DNA of 64,000 bases from contig NZ_BSSE01000003.1 of assembly GCF_030268965.1 (NCBI RefSeq), positions 412,596 to 476,595 on the forward strand, in the 5' to 3' direction. Of this stretch, positions 50,503 through 58,825 are shown in pieces. This DNA is from Microtetraspora sp. NBRC 16547. GTDB taxonomy: Bacteria; Actinomycetota; Actinomycetes; Streptosporangiales; Streptosporangiaceae. Positions within the stretch are counted from its first letter, which is position 1. Each line of letters opens with the position of its first letter. Both the position numbers and the translations under genes were made by a program. A model generated the notes under the pieces. That model was not told the origin of the DNA. It searched no databases and was given only the letters and a program-made list of their open reading frames with translations.

Positions 50503-52422
50503 TCACGCCGGGTGGTTGCCCGCCGGGCCGCCGACGTCGTACGGCGTGGTGACGTTCTCGTAGGCGAGGTGGAACTCCATGCCCTGGGCGGCGTGGGCCA
50601 GGTCGTGGCAGTGGGACATCCACAGGCCGGGATTGTCGGCCACCAGGACCACCTCCCAGACCTCGCCCGGCTCCACGTCGAAGGTGTCCATCCGCAGGCC
50701 GCCCGCGGGCACGCCGTTCCTCGACACCACCTGGACGTGGTGGCCGTGCGGATGCATGGGATGGGTGGACCCGCTCCGGTTGACCACGGTGATCCTGACC
50801 GTTTCGCCCTGCCGTACGACCGGGGTCGGGATGTGCGGCCACGCCTTGCCGTTCACGGTGTAGCCGAGCTTCGGCACCCCGTCGACCAGCGCGAGGGTCC
50901 GGTCCAGCACCCAGGTGATGTGCCGGTCAGCGTGGCCGGGCAGCGGCGTGCGGGAGCCGTACGTGGCGATGTCGAGCAGCGGGCCGGACGCGGGCACGGG
51001 CGGAGCCGCCGTCGCGGCGCCGGTGCCCGTGCCGGTGAGCAGCAGGCCGGGATGGCCGTCCGCGGACAGCAGGACCGGTCCCTCCGGCATGGTGAACGCC
51101 AGGTCGTAGCGCCCGCCCGCGGCCAGGTGGAGCCGCCGCCCGGTCAGTTCGGTCGCCCCGGGTACGTCGCCGCCGTCCACCGCCGCGACCGTGAACGGCA
51201 CGCCGGCCAGCCCGACGGTGCGCGGCAGGGTGTCGGTGTTGACCACGCGGAGCCGCACCGGCGTGCCGGGGGGCACTGCCGAGGTGGCGAGCCGGTCAGT
51301 GGGGGCGGCGCCGTCGAGGGACATCGTGAGTTGGCCGAAGGTGTGCAGCGCGACCGTGTGGTCCCCGGGGGCGGGCACCGCGGGAGCCCCTGGGGACCGC
51401 ACGGCCGGATCGACGACGAGCAGCCCGAACAGGCCGCGTGACACGGCGACGCTGGAGTTCTGGTGGCTGTGGTACCAGTAGGTGCCGGCGTCCTCCGCGC
51501 GGAACCGGTAGACGTGTGTTCCGCCGGGCCGGACCGCGTCCTGGGTCACCCCGGGGACGCCGTCCTCGCCGGAGGGCACGTCGTAACCGTGCCAGTGGAT
51601 CGTGACCCCCTGGTCGGGCAGCTCGTTGCGTAGGGTCACCTCGACCAGGTCGCCCTGCCGTACGCGCAGGACGGGGCCGGGAACCCGGCCGTTGAACGAC
51701 CACGCGTCCAGGGTCTGCCCGGACGGCAGCCGGACGGTGGCGGCCCGCGCCGTGAGCGTGAACCGCCGGGCGTTCTCACCTCGGGGGCCGAGCAGCCGGT
51801 TGACGGGCGTGCCGGCGGCCGAGCCGCCGTGCCCCTCGTGCAGGTGTCCGCCCGACCAGCTCGCGGTGACCGCCCAGACGACGGCGATGAGGAGCACGGT
51901 CGTGCCCGCGACGTGCCACCGGTCGACCGCGCGCCCGTGCCGCAGGACTCGCCAGGTGATCGCGGAGGCTCCGGTGAACAGCGTCAGCACGGCGACGGCG
52001 GCGGGCACGGTGACCGGGTAGGAGACGATCACGCCGCAGACGACGCCCGCCACCGCTCCGTACGCCGCGACGAGCGGGGGGAACGCGACGGCCGGTGAGG
52101 GGACGCCGCGCAGCAGCCGGGGCAGACTCACCACCCCGGCGGTCAGCCCGGGAATCGCGACGAGAGGGAGGGCCAGGGTGACCTTCTCGGCGACGAACCA
52201 CCAGCCCGCCCGGGCGAGGCCGACCGTGACGAGCACCCGGAGGCCGGTCACGACGATCGCCGCGGCGCACAGCGCCGCGGCGACGAGGGAGGTACGGCGG
52301 GCCGCACCGGCGTCGCCTGGCCGCCGGGCCGCGGTGAGGGCGAACCCTCCCGCAGCGGCCCACAGCCCGGCGACCAGGACGAACAGGATCTGATCGAGAG
52401 CGATCAGCGTGGCGGTGCTCAC
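50503..52422 (-). CDS. Multicopper oxidase fused to an N-terminal membrane domain
   Basis: The 639-residue protein begins with about 195 residues of hydrophobic helices (six predicted). A His-rich linker (GGHLHEGHGG) follows, and then a multicopper oxidase. Copper motifs are IHWHG at 275-279, YWYHSHQNS, HPMHPHGHH and the type 1 site SHCHDLAHAAQGM with Cys605. The oxidase part should face outside. Such enzymes oxidise phenols or metal ions and reduce oxygen to water; the substrate is unknown. The start overlaps the stop of the DUF6220 gene upstream (4 nt), so the two are coupled. Confidence 0.92.
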   Translation of the reverse strand: MSTATLIALDQILFVLVAGLWAAAGGFALTAARRPGDAGAARRTSLVAAALCAAAIVVTGLRVLVTVGLARAGWWFVAEKVTLALPLVAIPGLTAGVVSLPRLLRGVPSPAVAFPPLVAAYGAVAGVVCGVIVSYPVTVPAAVAVLTLFTGASAITWRVLRHGRAVDRWHVAGTTVLLIAVVWAVTASWSGGHLHEGHGGSAAGTPVNRLLGPRGENARRFTLTARAATVRLPSGQTLDAWSFNGRVPGPVLRVRQGDLVEVTLRNELPDQGVTIHWHGYDVPSGEDGVPGVTQDAVRPGGTHVYRFRAEDAGTYWYHSHQNSSVAVSRGLFGLLVVDPAVRSPGAPAVPAPGDHTVALHTFGQLTMSLDGAAPTDRLATSAVPPGTPVRLRVVNTDTLPRTVGLAGVPFTVAAVDGGDVPGATELTGRRLHLAAGGRYDLAFTMPEGPVLLSADGHPGLLLTGTGTGAATAAPPVPASGPLLDIATYGSRTPLPGHADRHITWVLDRTLALVDGVPKLGYTVNGKAWPHIPTPVVRQGETVRITVVNRSGSTHPMHPHGHHVQVVSRNGVPAGGLRMDTFDVEPGEVWEVVLVADNPGLWMSHCHDLAHAAQGMEFHLAYENVTTPYDVGGPAGNHPA

Positions 52423-52889
52423 GCGCTGCCGGCCACCCGCGCCCGGGCGGACGCCGCAGCGGTGGCGGTTCCCTTCATCAGCGCGTGGGCCCCGCGGACC
52501 AGGAGGACGGCGACGCCCAGGAGGGCCACACCGTCGAGGGCGTGGAAGCCGAGGACGATCAGGCCGGCCGTGTTGGTCTTGTCCTGAGTGGTGCCGAGCG
52601 CCTCGGCGAGCGAGAAGATGCCGAAGAGCTGGACCACGACCAGCAGCAGCGGTGTGATCGCGAGGCCGATCTGCTTGCCGCCGGCCCGGGCGATCGCCGC
52701 GACGATCGTGGTCAGCAGTGACAGGACCGGGATGACCATCGTGCCGTTCATGGCGTGATAGTTGATCATGGCGCCCTCGGCGCCCGCCGCCGGGACGGGC
52801 CGCTCGAACGCGCCGAACGTGGCGAAGTAGAACTGGGCGAGCACGGAGATCAGCAGCACCACCGTGAACCCGAAGTACGCCTTGCGCAT
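52419..52889 (-). CDS. DUF6220-like four-helix membrane protein
   Basis: ATG 52889 follows an AGGAGCC Shine-Dalgarno and gives 156 residues. Four hydrophobic helices are visible, from AYFGFTVVLLISVLAQFYFATFGAF at the start to LGFHALDGVALLGVAVLLVRGAHAL near the end. Conserved-looking His residues in MINYHAMNGT and GFHALDG, one per helix pair, could bind haem or metal. The family assignment is from memory of the pattern. It is translated with the multicopper oxidase by a 4-nt overlap and may serve it in electron transfer or assembly, an inference from context only. The gap 52890-53121 to the divergent gene shows no gene. Confidence 0.72.
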   Translation of the reverse strand: MRKAYFGFTVVLLISVLAQFYFATFGAFERPVPAAGAEGAMINYHAMNGTMVIPVLSLLTTIVAAIARAGGKQIGLAITPLLLVVVQLFGIFSLAEALGTTQDKTNTAGLIVLGFHALDGVALLGVAVLLVRGAHALMKGTATAAASARARVAGSA

Positions 52890-53121
52890 GGGGGGCTCCT
52901 CATATGTAGGGAATGGCCCCGGAGGTTCGTGACGGGGCGGTTCGCCCCCAGCTTGCGCTCCCAGGCGTCCCGAACGCATGGGACGCGGGTCCCTGCCGTC
53001 CGGGAATCTTGGCGTACGGCCGGTTCTCGGCCGAAGATGGTCACCGGACTCCGCAATCCGATCCACGCCGGAGAGCGGACGTCGAAACCGGCGCCTCGAG
53101 AAGTACGAGATGGAGGAGAGC

Positions 53122-53664
53122 ATGGCCGAGGGAGCACACAGGCCCGACATCCAGGCCGCGGCCGACCGCATGGCCGGCAAGTTCGGATCCAGGCGCGAGA
53201 TCCGCCATCTGGTCGACTACCTCCTGGAGGACGAGGTCGTCGACCAGATGGCGGGCGGCGCCTTCGGCCCCGGCATCGGGCTTGTCGTTCTCACCGACCG
53301 GCGACTGCTGTTCGTCAAGGACGGTTTGGTGGCGAAGGTCTCCGAGGACTTCCCGGTGGGGAAGATCTCCTCAGTGCACTGGGAGCCGGGTTCATCGCAC
53401 GGCACGCTGACCGTGACGTCCTCCGGTGACAAGGCCGAGATCGAACACATCCACAACGACGACGGCGAGCGCATCGCCGACGCGATTCGGCACCGCCTGC
53501 CCGGCGCGCGATCCGCCGCCTCTCCGGCCCCGGCCGAGGCTCCCGTCTCCGGGGAGGACGATGTGTTCGAGGCTTTGCGGAAGCTGGGGGAGCTCCGTGA
53601 CAAGGGTGTGGTCACCGACGCGGAGTTCGAGGCGAAGAAGGCCGAGCTGCTCGCCCGGATCTGA
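53122..53664 (+). CDS. PH-like domain protein with C-terminal SHOCT motif
   Basis: ATG 53122 follows GGAGGAG with suitable spacing and gives 180 residues; ATG 53110 is possible. An N-terminal helix (AAADRMAGKFGSRREI) leads into a bacterial PH-like fold (GIGLVVLTDRRLLFVKDGL, VGKISSVHWEPGSSHGTLTV). A Pro/Ala linker follows, then a SHOCT motif (EALRKLGELRDKGVVTDAEFEAKKAELL). These proteins are common in actinobacteria and of unknown function, perhaps oligomerising or membrane-associated. It is convergent with the MFS gene, only 5 bp away. Confidence 0.85.
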   Translation: MAEGAHRPDIQAAADRMAGKFGSRREIRHLVDYLLEDEVVDQMAGGAFGPGIGLVVLTDRRLLFVKDGLVAKVSEDFPVGKISSVHWEPGSSHGTLTVTSSGDKAEIEHIHNDDGERIADAIRHRLPGARSAASPAPAEAPVSGEDDVFEALRKLGELRDKGVVTDAEFEAKKAELLARI

Positions 53665-53669
53665 CGGCG

Positions 53670-55202
53670 CTACCCGGTCGCGGCGCGGGGTGGGAGAAGC
53701 AGGGCGGTCAGGGCTCCGGCCGCGCACAGGACGGCGGTGATCAGGAAGATCTCGGAGTATTCCGCGTGGAGGGCCGCGTGCACCTTGGCGGTGTACTCCG
53801 TGAGCCGCCGGGCGTACTCGGCGGCCTCCACCCCGATCGGGAGCGGCGTGTCGAGGTGGGCGGTGAGCGACTGGAACCGGTGGAACCCCCACGCCGACAG
53901 CGCGGCCACGCCGAGCAGCATGCCCATCATCCGGGCCACGACGATCGCCGCCGACGCCACGCCGTGCTGTACGGCGGGCACGACCCGCAGCACCGCCGAG
54001 GACACCGGCGCGATGACCAGGCCGAGTCCCAACCCGGCGACGACCAGGTCCACGTCCATCCGCATCCCCGCCGCGGCGAGGTCCAGGGGCCACTGGGAGA
54101 TCCGGGTGTAGCCGGCCGCGGCGACGGCGAGCCCGCACACCGCGACCGACCGCTCGCCGAACCTCCTGGCCAGCAGGCCGCCGAGGAGCGCCGCGACGGC
54201 CAGCGCGACGAGGAACCGGGTGAGGACGAGCGCGCCGCCGACGGTGTCCAGGCCCAGCAGGGTCTGCGCGGTGAACTGCACGTCCACCAGGGTGACCAGC
54301 AGCGCGGCCCCGGTGAGGAAGCTCACGCCGAGCGTCGCGAACACGGGGCGCCGCGCCACGCCCGGCGGGTCGAGCAGCCGGACCGGGGAGCGGATCTCCC
54401 ACCCGACGAACGCGGCGGCCGCGACCAGTCCGGCCACGACGCACGGCACGCCCCACGAGGGGAGTACCGACCTGTCCGGCGAGGGGTTGTACAGCCCGGC
54501 GACGAGCAGTCCCAGCGCCACCGCGAGGAGCAGCCCGCCCACGACGTCGATCCTGGCCCCGCCGTACGGCTCCCGCCTGCCGGGGACGCCGCGCTGCACG
54601 GCCACCGCCGCGAGCGCGGCCAGGGGGATGTTGACCCAGAAGATGAGCCGCCATCCACCGGTCGGCAGGCCGAGCCAGGCCGTACCGGCGGGGATCACCG
54701 AGGCGAGAGCCACGCCGTACAGGGGGCCGAGGACGCTGCCGAGCTCCTGGGCGGCGCCGACCGCGCCCAGGGCCACCGGGCGGGCCCGCTCGTCCCACAG
54801 GTCGCCGATGAGCGCCATCGTGATCGGCAGCAGCGCGCCTCCCGCGACGCCCTGCACCGCGCGGCCCGCGACCAGGGCGGGCACGCCCTCCGCCAGGGCG
54901 GTGATCAGCGATCCGGCGGCGAACCCGGCCAGGCAGGCATGGATGAGGGCACGCCGGCCGTACCGGTCGGAGAGCCCGCCGAGCAGCGGCATCGCGGCGA
55001 CGTAGCCGAGCAGGAACCCGGTCACGATGGGTGTCGCCCGCTCAAGGTGGTTCAGCGGGACGCCGGCGTCCCTGGCGACGTCGATGAGCACGGTGACCAC
55101 GACGTACGCGTCGAGCGCGGCGAGGAGCACGGCGGCGCCGCCGACGCCGAGCGCCACCCGGCGGGCGGCGGGCACGGCGGCGCGGGAGGGAGAGGAGGTC
55201 AT
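53670..55202 (-). CDS. MFS efflux transporter, P55-like (14 helices)
   Basis: The 510-residue transporter has about 14 hydrophobic helices, motif [15 protein letters not shown] after helix 2 and the antiporter-type motif [15 protein letters not shown] in helix 5. A long polar extracellular loop precedes the last helix ([25 protein letters not shown]). It starts 4 nt after the stop of an LppX/LprG-type lipoprotein gene. This order (lipoprotein then transporter) is that of lprG-Rv1410c (P55) in mycobacteria, where the pair exports triacylated lipids. The pairing supports a lipid-export role here, though drug export cannot be excluded. Confidence 0.88.
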   Translation of the reverse strand: MTSSPSRAAVPAARRVALGVGGAAVLLAALDAYVVVTVLIDVARDAGVPLNHLERATPIVTGFLLGYVAAMPLLGGLSDRYGRRALIHACLAGFAAGSLITALAEGVPALVAGRAVQGVAGGALLPITMALIGDLWDERARPVALGAVGAAQELGSVLGPLYGVALASVIPAGTAWLGLPTGGWRLIFWVNIPLAALAAVAVQRGVPGRREPYGGARIDVVGGLLLAVALGLLVAGLYNPSPDRSVLPSWGVPCVVAGLVAAAAFVGWEIRSPVRLLDPPGVARRPVFATLGVSFLTGAALLVTLVDVQFTAQTLLGLDTVGGALVLTRFLVALAVAALLGGLLARRFGERSVAVCGLAVAAAGYTRISQWPLDLAAAGMRMDVDLVVAGLGLGLVIAPVSSAVLRVVPAVQHGVASAAIVVARMMGMLLGVAALSAWGFHRFQSLTAHLDTPLPIGVEAAEYARRLTEYTAKVHAALHAEYSEIFLITAVLCAAGALTALLLPPRAATG

Positions 55203-55206
55203 GCCG

Positions 55207-55878
55207 TCAGGACGCCGGCAGGGTGATCGTCACCGGGGCGTCGTAGTCGGTGAGGTTCACGACGACCTTGCCTCCGGTGAGTGGCAGCTCCATCTTGACC
55301 AGCCGATCGGTGGCCTTGTCGATCCAGACGATGCCGTTGACACCCTGGCTGATCCCGGGGATCAGCCTGGCCAGGATCCGCTGGGGCAGCGTGACCGGAA
55401 CGCGGTAGGCGTCGGCGCCCGCGACCTTCTCCACGGCCTCGGCCCGGGCGTCGGCGGCGCTGGACAGCAGCTCGGGCACCCCGGTCAGCACGGCCGAGGG
55501 GTCGTAGATCGCGACGAGCTCCTCCCGGGTCATCCGCTGGAAGCCGCCGGTCGGGCCCTTGAAGTGGACCGCGTCCCCGGCGAGGACGAACTCCAGCTCC
55601 TGCAGGGACCCCATGATGTCGATCCGCAGGGTGCCCTTCGCGTCCCCCTCCTTGGTCAGGCTGCCCTCGGCGTGCTTGACCGACACGGACGGCTTGCCCT
55701 CGGTGTCGATGGTGAACGCGACCGTCTTGACCGCCGCCATCGCCGTGGCGGCCTTCTTCATCAGATCGGGGCCGTCGGGCAGGCCGGCCTCGGCCGTCCC
55801 GCCGCAGGCCGGTACCAGGAGGACGGCCAGGACGAGCCAGACGGCGCTTGCCAGGCGTCTTGTCAGGAGTCTTGTCAC
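55207..55878 (-). CDS. LppX/LprAFG-family lipoprotein (LprG-like)
   Basis: GTG 55878 gives 223 residues; on the minus strand TACGAT (55890-55885) ends six bases before it, so a leaderless mRNA is likely. The signal peptide ends in a lipobox-like VPAC with Cys25. The mature part matches the LppX/LprG fold, a half-barrel with a lipid pocket: [23 protein letters not shown], the tandem strands [46 protein letters not shown] and the closing [20 protein letters not shown]. Mycobacterial LprG carries triacylated glycolipids. The MFS gene follows in the same operon. Confidence 0.87.
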   Translation of the reverse strand: MTRLLTRRLASAVWLVLAVLLVPACGGTAEAGLPDGPDLMKKAATAMAAVKTVAFTIDTEGKPSVSVKHAEGSLTKEGDAKGTLRIDIMGSLQELEFVLAGDAVHFKGPTGGFQRMTREELVAIYDPSAVLTGVPELLSSAADARAEAVEKVAGADAYRVPVTLPQRILARLIPGISQGVNGIVWIDKATDRLVKMELPLTGGKVVVNLTDYDAPVTITLPAS

Positions 55879-55969
55879 ACGCGGATCGTAGCGATCGGCA
55901 CCCGCCCGGAGCAGCGGCCTGACATATCGGTTTGGAACCACAGCCGGGCGGACGGCCTGGGTAACCCGC

Positions 55970-56635
55970 TCACGCTCCGGCCGCGGCGGCTCGGCCGCTC
56001 AGGAGCCGCAGCCGGGCCGGGCCGTCGGTGATGGCGCTCGCGATGACCGTGCCCGCGGTCCATTCGAGCAGGTGCCTGCCCTCCCACTCCAGCCTGGCGG
56101 TGTCCGCGTCGAGCGGCAGGCCGGACAGGTCGGCCTCGCGCAGCCGGTCCAGGGTGAGCTCGCCCCGCTTGACGAGGGCCTCCTTGCGCACCCACTGCCG
56201 GATGAGCCTGCGGTTGTCCTGCCCCACCAGCCGAGCCTCGGCGGGCGTGAGCGCGAGGGAGGCGAGGCCCTGGTCGGCCGGGCCGTCCGTGGCGTGCTCG
56301 GCGTCCACCCCCACGCGGCCGTGTCCCACGGCCGCGCACACGTATCCGGAGGTATGGGTCAGGCTCACGGAGAGGTCCGGCTCCTCGGCGAGCCACGGCC
56401 GCCCGTGCGGCTCGCCGCAGTGGTCGCATCGCTGCACCAGCGTGAGCACGCAGGCCCGGGTGCCGAGGAACTCGGCCGCGCAGTGCCGTACGAGGAGGTG
56501 GGCGGCGACGAAGTCGCGCCGGTCGCGCTCCCGGGCGAAGCGCTCGGCCCGGGACCGCTCGGCCTCGGTCAGCGTCCCCCCGACCATGTCGAGCACCTCG
56601 TCGGTGTGACCGGCGAAGATCAGGGGGACTGGCAT
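55970..56635 (-). CDS. 4'-phosphopantetheinyl transferase, Sfp type
   Basis: The enzyme moves the 4'-phosphopantetheine arm of CoA to the serine of acyl or peptidyl carrier proteins. The 221-residue protein has the metal-binding VGVDAEHATD near residue 112 and the WVRKEALVKRG (WxxKEA) motif near residue 150, plus the HLLVRHCAAEFLG helix and LSVSLTHTSGYVCAAV strand. The pseudo-dimeric length marks it as Sfp type, as used for secondary metabolism, rather than AcpS. ATG 56635 follows AAGG; GTG 56641 is an alternative. No carrier-protein gene is in the window. Confidence 0.9.
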   Translation of the reverse strand: MPVPLIFAGHTDEVLDMVGGTLTEAERSRAERFARERDRRDFVAAHLLVRHCAAEFLGTRACVLTLVQRCDHCGEPHGRPWLAEEPDLSVSLTHTSGYVCAAVGHGRVGVDAEHATDGPADQGLASLALTPAEARLVGQDNRRLIRQWVRKEALVKRGELTLDRLREADLSGLPLDADTARLEWEGRHLLEWTAGTVIASAITDGPARLRLLSGRAAAAGA

Positions 56636-56683
56636 GATCACACCTTATTCGACCATTGTGACCATCACGTGAATCGCGGTTGC

Positions 56684-58075
56684 TCAGCCGAGCAGTTCCG
56701 CCATCCACGCCTCGATTTCGTCCGGGCGCCTGGGCAGCCCCTCGGACATGAGGCGGGCGCCGTCCGCGGTTATGACGAGGTCGTCCTCGATGCGCACCCC
56801 GATGCCGCGCAGCTCCGGCGGCAGGGTGAGGTCGTCGGGCTGCAGGTAGAGGCCCGGCTCCACGGTCAGCACCTGGCCCTCCTCCAGCACGCCGTCGAGG
56901 TAGGCGTCCGCCCGCGCCGTGGCGCAGTCGTGCACGTCGAGGCCGAGCATGTGGCCGCTGCTGCAGAGCGTGTAGCGGCGGTAGAGCCCGCTCTCCAGGT
57001 CGGGGCTGGACAGTACGCCCCAGTCGTGCAGGCCCTCGGCGATCACGCGCATGGCCGCCTGGTGGAACTCCCGGAAGCGCGCGCCCGGCCGGAGCGCGGC
57101 GATCGCGGCGTCCTGCGCCTCCAGGACGAGGTCGTACACCTGCCGCTGCAGCGGGCTGAACCGGCCGGACAGCGGCAGCGTGCGGGTGATGTCGGCGGTG
57201 TAGAGGTTGTCGCTCTCCACGCCCGCGTCCAGGAGCATCAACTCGTCGGGGTTCAGCCGCCCGTCGTTGCGGATCCAGTGGAGCACGCAGGCGTGTGCCC
57301 CCGAGGCCACGATCGACTGGTAGCCGACCGCGTTGCCCTCCAGCCGGGAACGCAGTCCGAAGATCCCCTCGACGTACCGCTCGCCGCGCGGGTGGGCGAT
57401 CGCGGCGGGCAGCGCGCGGACCACGTCCTCGAAGCCGCGCGTCGTGGCGTCCACGGCGTGCTGCAGCTCCGCGATCTCCCACTCGTCCTTGATGAGCCGC
57501 ATCTCGGACAGGAACTGGGCGAACTCGCCGTCGCCGTCCCCCGGGGACACCAGGGCGTCGACCGCGGTGTCCACCCCGCGCAGCACCCGGGCGGGCCCGG
57601 TGACCGCGTCGGCCAGCCGGTCGATGTGGACGCACTCGACCTGGTAGAGCTGCTCCGCCTCGGCCAGGTCGGGGCGGCGGCCCACCCAGAACTCGCCGTA
57701 CCGCCGGTCGCGGTAGAACTCCTGCCCCTCCGAGCGCGGCGACCGAGGCCGCAGGAAGAGCCGGGCCGTGCCGGAGGGTTCGATCACCAGGACGTCGTCC
57801 GGCTGCTGGTCGCCGGTGAGGTACGCGAACGCGCTGTGCGCCCGAAACCGGTAGTCGTCGTCGTTGCTGCGGGCCTTGAGGGTGCCGGAGGGGATGACCA
57901 GCCGCTCCCCGGGGAACCGGGCGACGAGCGCAGCGCGGCGCTTGGCGGTGTACGCGGCGAGGGGCAGGGGCTCCATGTCCATCAGGCTGGTGTCGGCCCA
58001 GCCGGTCGTCATGAACTGCGCGAGGGCCTCGGTGATGGGAAGGTCGTGGCTTCCGGTGTTGATCTTGTCCGTCAT
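56684..58075 (-). CDS. pepP: Aminopeptidase P (Xaa-Pro aminopeptidase)
   Basis: The enzyme removes an N-terminal residue that precedes proline. The 463-residue protein has the AMP_N domain (YTAKRRAALVARFPGERLVIPSG, AFAYLTGDQQPDDVLVIEP) and a pita-bread metallopeptidase with all five metal ligands: LLDAGVESDNLYTADITRTLP (two Asp), SSGHMLGLDVHD (His), TVEPGLYL (Glu) and GVRIEDDLVIT (Glu). Length fits the family. It is upstream of the phosphopantetheinyl transferase on the same strand and divergent from the CBS gene. Confidence 0.95.
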   Translation of the reverse strand: MTDKINTGSHDLPITEALAQFMTTGWADTSLMDMEPLPLAAYTAKRRAALVARFPGERLVIPSGTLKARSNDDDYRFRAHSAFAYLTGDQQPDDVLVIEPSGTARLFLRPRSPRSEGQEFYRDRRYGEFWVGRRPDLAEAEQLYQVECVHIDRLADAVTGPARVLRGVDTAVDALVSPGDGDGEFAQFLSEMRLIKDEWEIAELQHAVDATTRGFEDVVRALPAAIAHPRGERYVEGIFGLRSRLEGNAVGYQSIVASGAHACVLHWIRNDGRLNPDELMLLDAGVESDNLYTADITRTLPLSGRFSPLQRQVYDLVLEAQDAAIAALRPGARFREFHQAAMRVIAEGLHDWGVLSSPDLESGLYRRYTLCSSGHMLGLDVHDCATARADAYLDGVLEEGQVLTVEPGLYLQPDDLTLPPELRGIGVRIEDDLVITADGARLMSEGLPRRPDEIEAWMAELLG

Positions 58076-58267
58076 CGTTGTCTCCGGCGGCGGGCGGGCA
58101 ATAGTGGTATTTCACACATTACTGCTTCGGCTCTCGAACCTCACCAGCGTATGCCCCTGACGCTGCTGACAGGTCAGGCCGCGCAGGCGGGTCCGGCGCG
58201 CTTAGTCCACGTGCTTGGGGGCAAGGTTGAGTGAAAGCCGAGCCGAGGCCGAGCCGAGGTGGTGCCG

Positions 58268-58696
58268 ATGCTGATCACAACGATTCTGCGGGGCAAGGGA
58301 ACGGACGTGGCGACCGTGCGGCCGGACGCCACGGTCACCGAGCTGCTGGCCGTACTGGCCGAACGGAACATCGGAGCGGTGGTCGTCTCGGAGGACGGCG
58401 TGACCATCACCGGCATCGTCTCCGAACGCGACGTCGTGCGCCGGCTGGCCGACCGGGGCGCCGCGGTCCTGGATCTCCCGGTCTCCGCGATCATGACGTC
58501 CGAGGTGCACACCTGCACGCCCGAGGCCAACGTGGACGAGCTCCGCCGTACGATGACCAACCATCGCGTCCGGCATGTCCCCGTGATACGCGATGGCCGG
58601 CTCGCCGGCATCGTCAGCATCGGCGACGTCGTCAAGAGCACCATCGACGAGCTGGAGACGGAGAACGAGGCCCTGGTCGGTTACATCAACAGCTGA
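58268..58696 (+). CDS. Stand-alone CBS-pair protein
   Basis: The 142-residue protein has two CBS motifs filling its whole length (about residues 8-65, VTELLAVLAERNIGAVVVSEDG...GIVSERDVVRRLA, and 75-132, VDELRRTMTNHRVRHVPVIRDGRLAGIVSIGDVVK). Such proteins bind adenine nucleotides and regulate partners that cannot be named here. ATG 58268 follows GAGG at 8 nt. The upstream divergent gap carries an 11-bp direct repeat (GCCGAGCCGAG twice, about 58237-58258). Confidence 0.9.
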   Translation: MLITTILRGKGTDVATVRPDATVTELLAVLAERNIGAVVVSEDGVTITGIVSERDVVRRLADRGAAVLDLPVSAIMTSEVHTCTPEANVDELRRTMTNHRVRHVPVIRDGRLAGIVSIGDVVKSTIDELETENEALVGYINS

Positions 58697-58700
58697 CCGA

Positions 58701-58768
58701 GGCCGGGTCGGGGAAGAGCCCGGCGCTCAGGCCGGGTCGGGGAAGGGGCCCGGCATCCGCCGGGCCCC
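58701..58768 (+). terminator. Direct repeat and hairpin after the CBS gene
   Basis: GGCCGGGTCGGGGAAG occurs at 58701 and, 29 bp on, at 58730. The second copy runs into a 10-bp perfect hairpin, GGGGCCCGGC (58745-58754) with GCCGGGCCCC (58759-58768) and an ATCC loop. It lies between convergent genes and may end both. Confidence 0.7.
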
Positions 58769-58825
58769 TCCGCGTCTCACTGAGCCGTTCGCCTCATACG
58801 AACGCCTCACGGCTCAGTGAACGGC

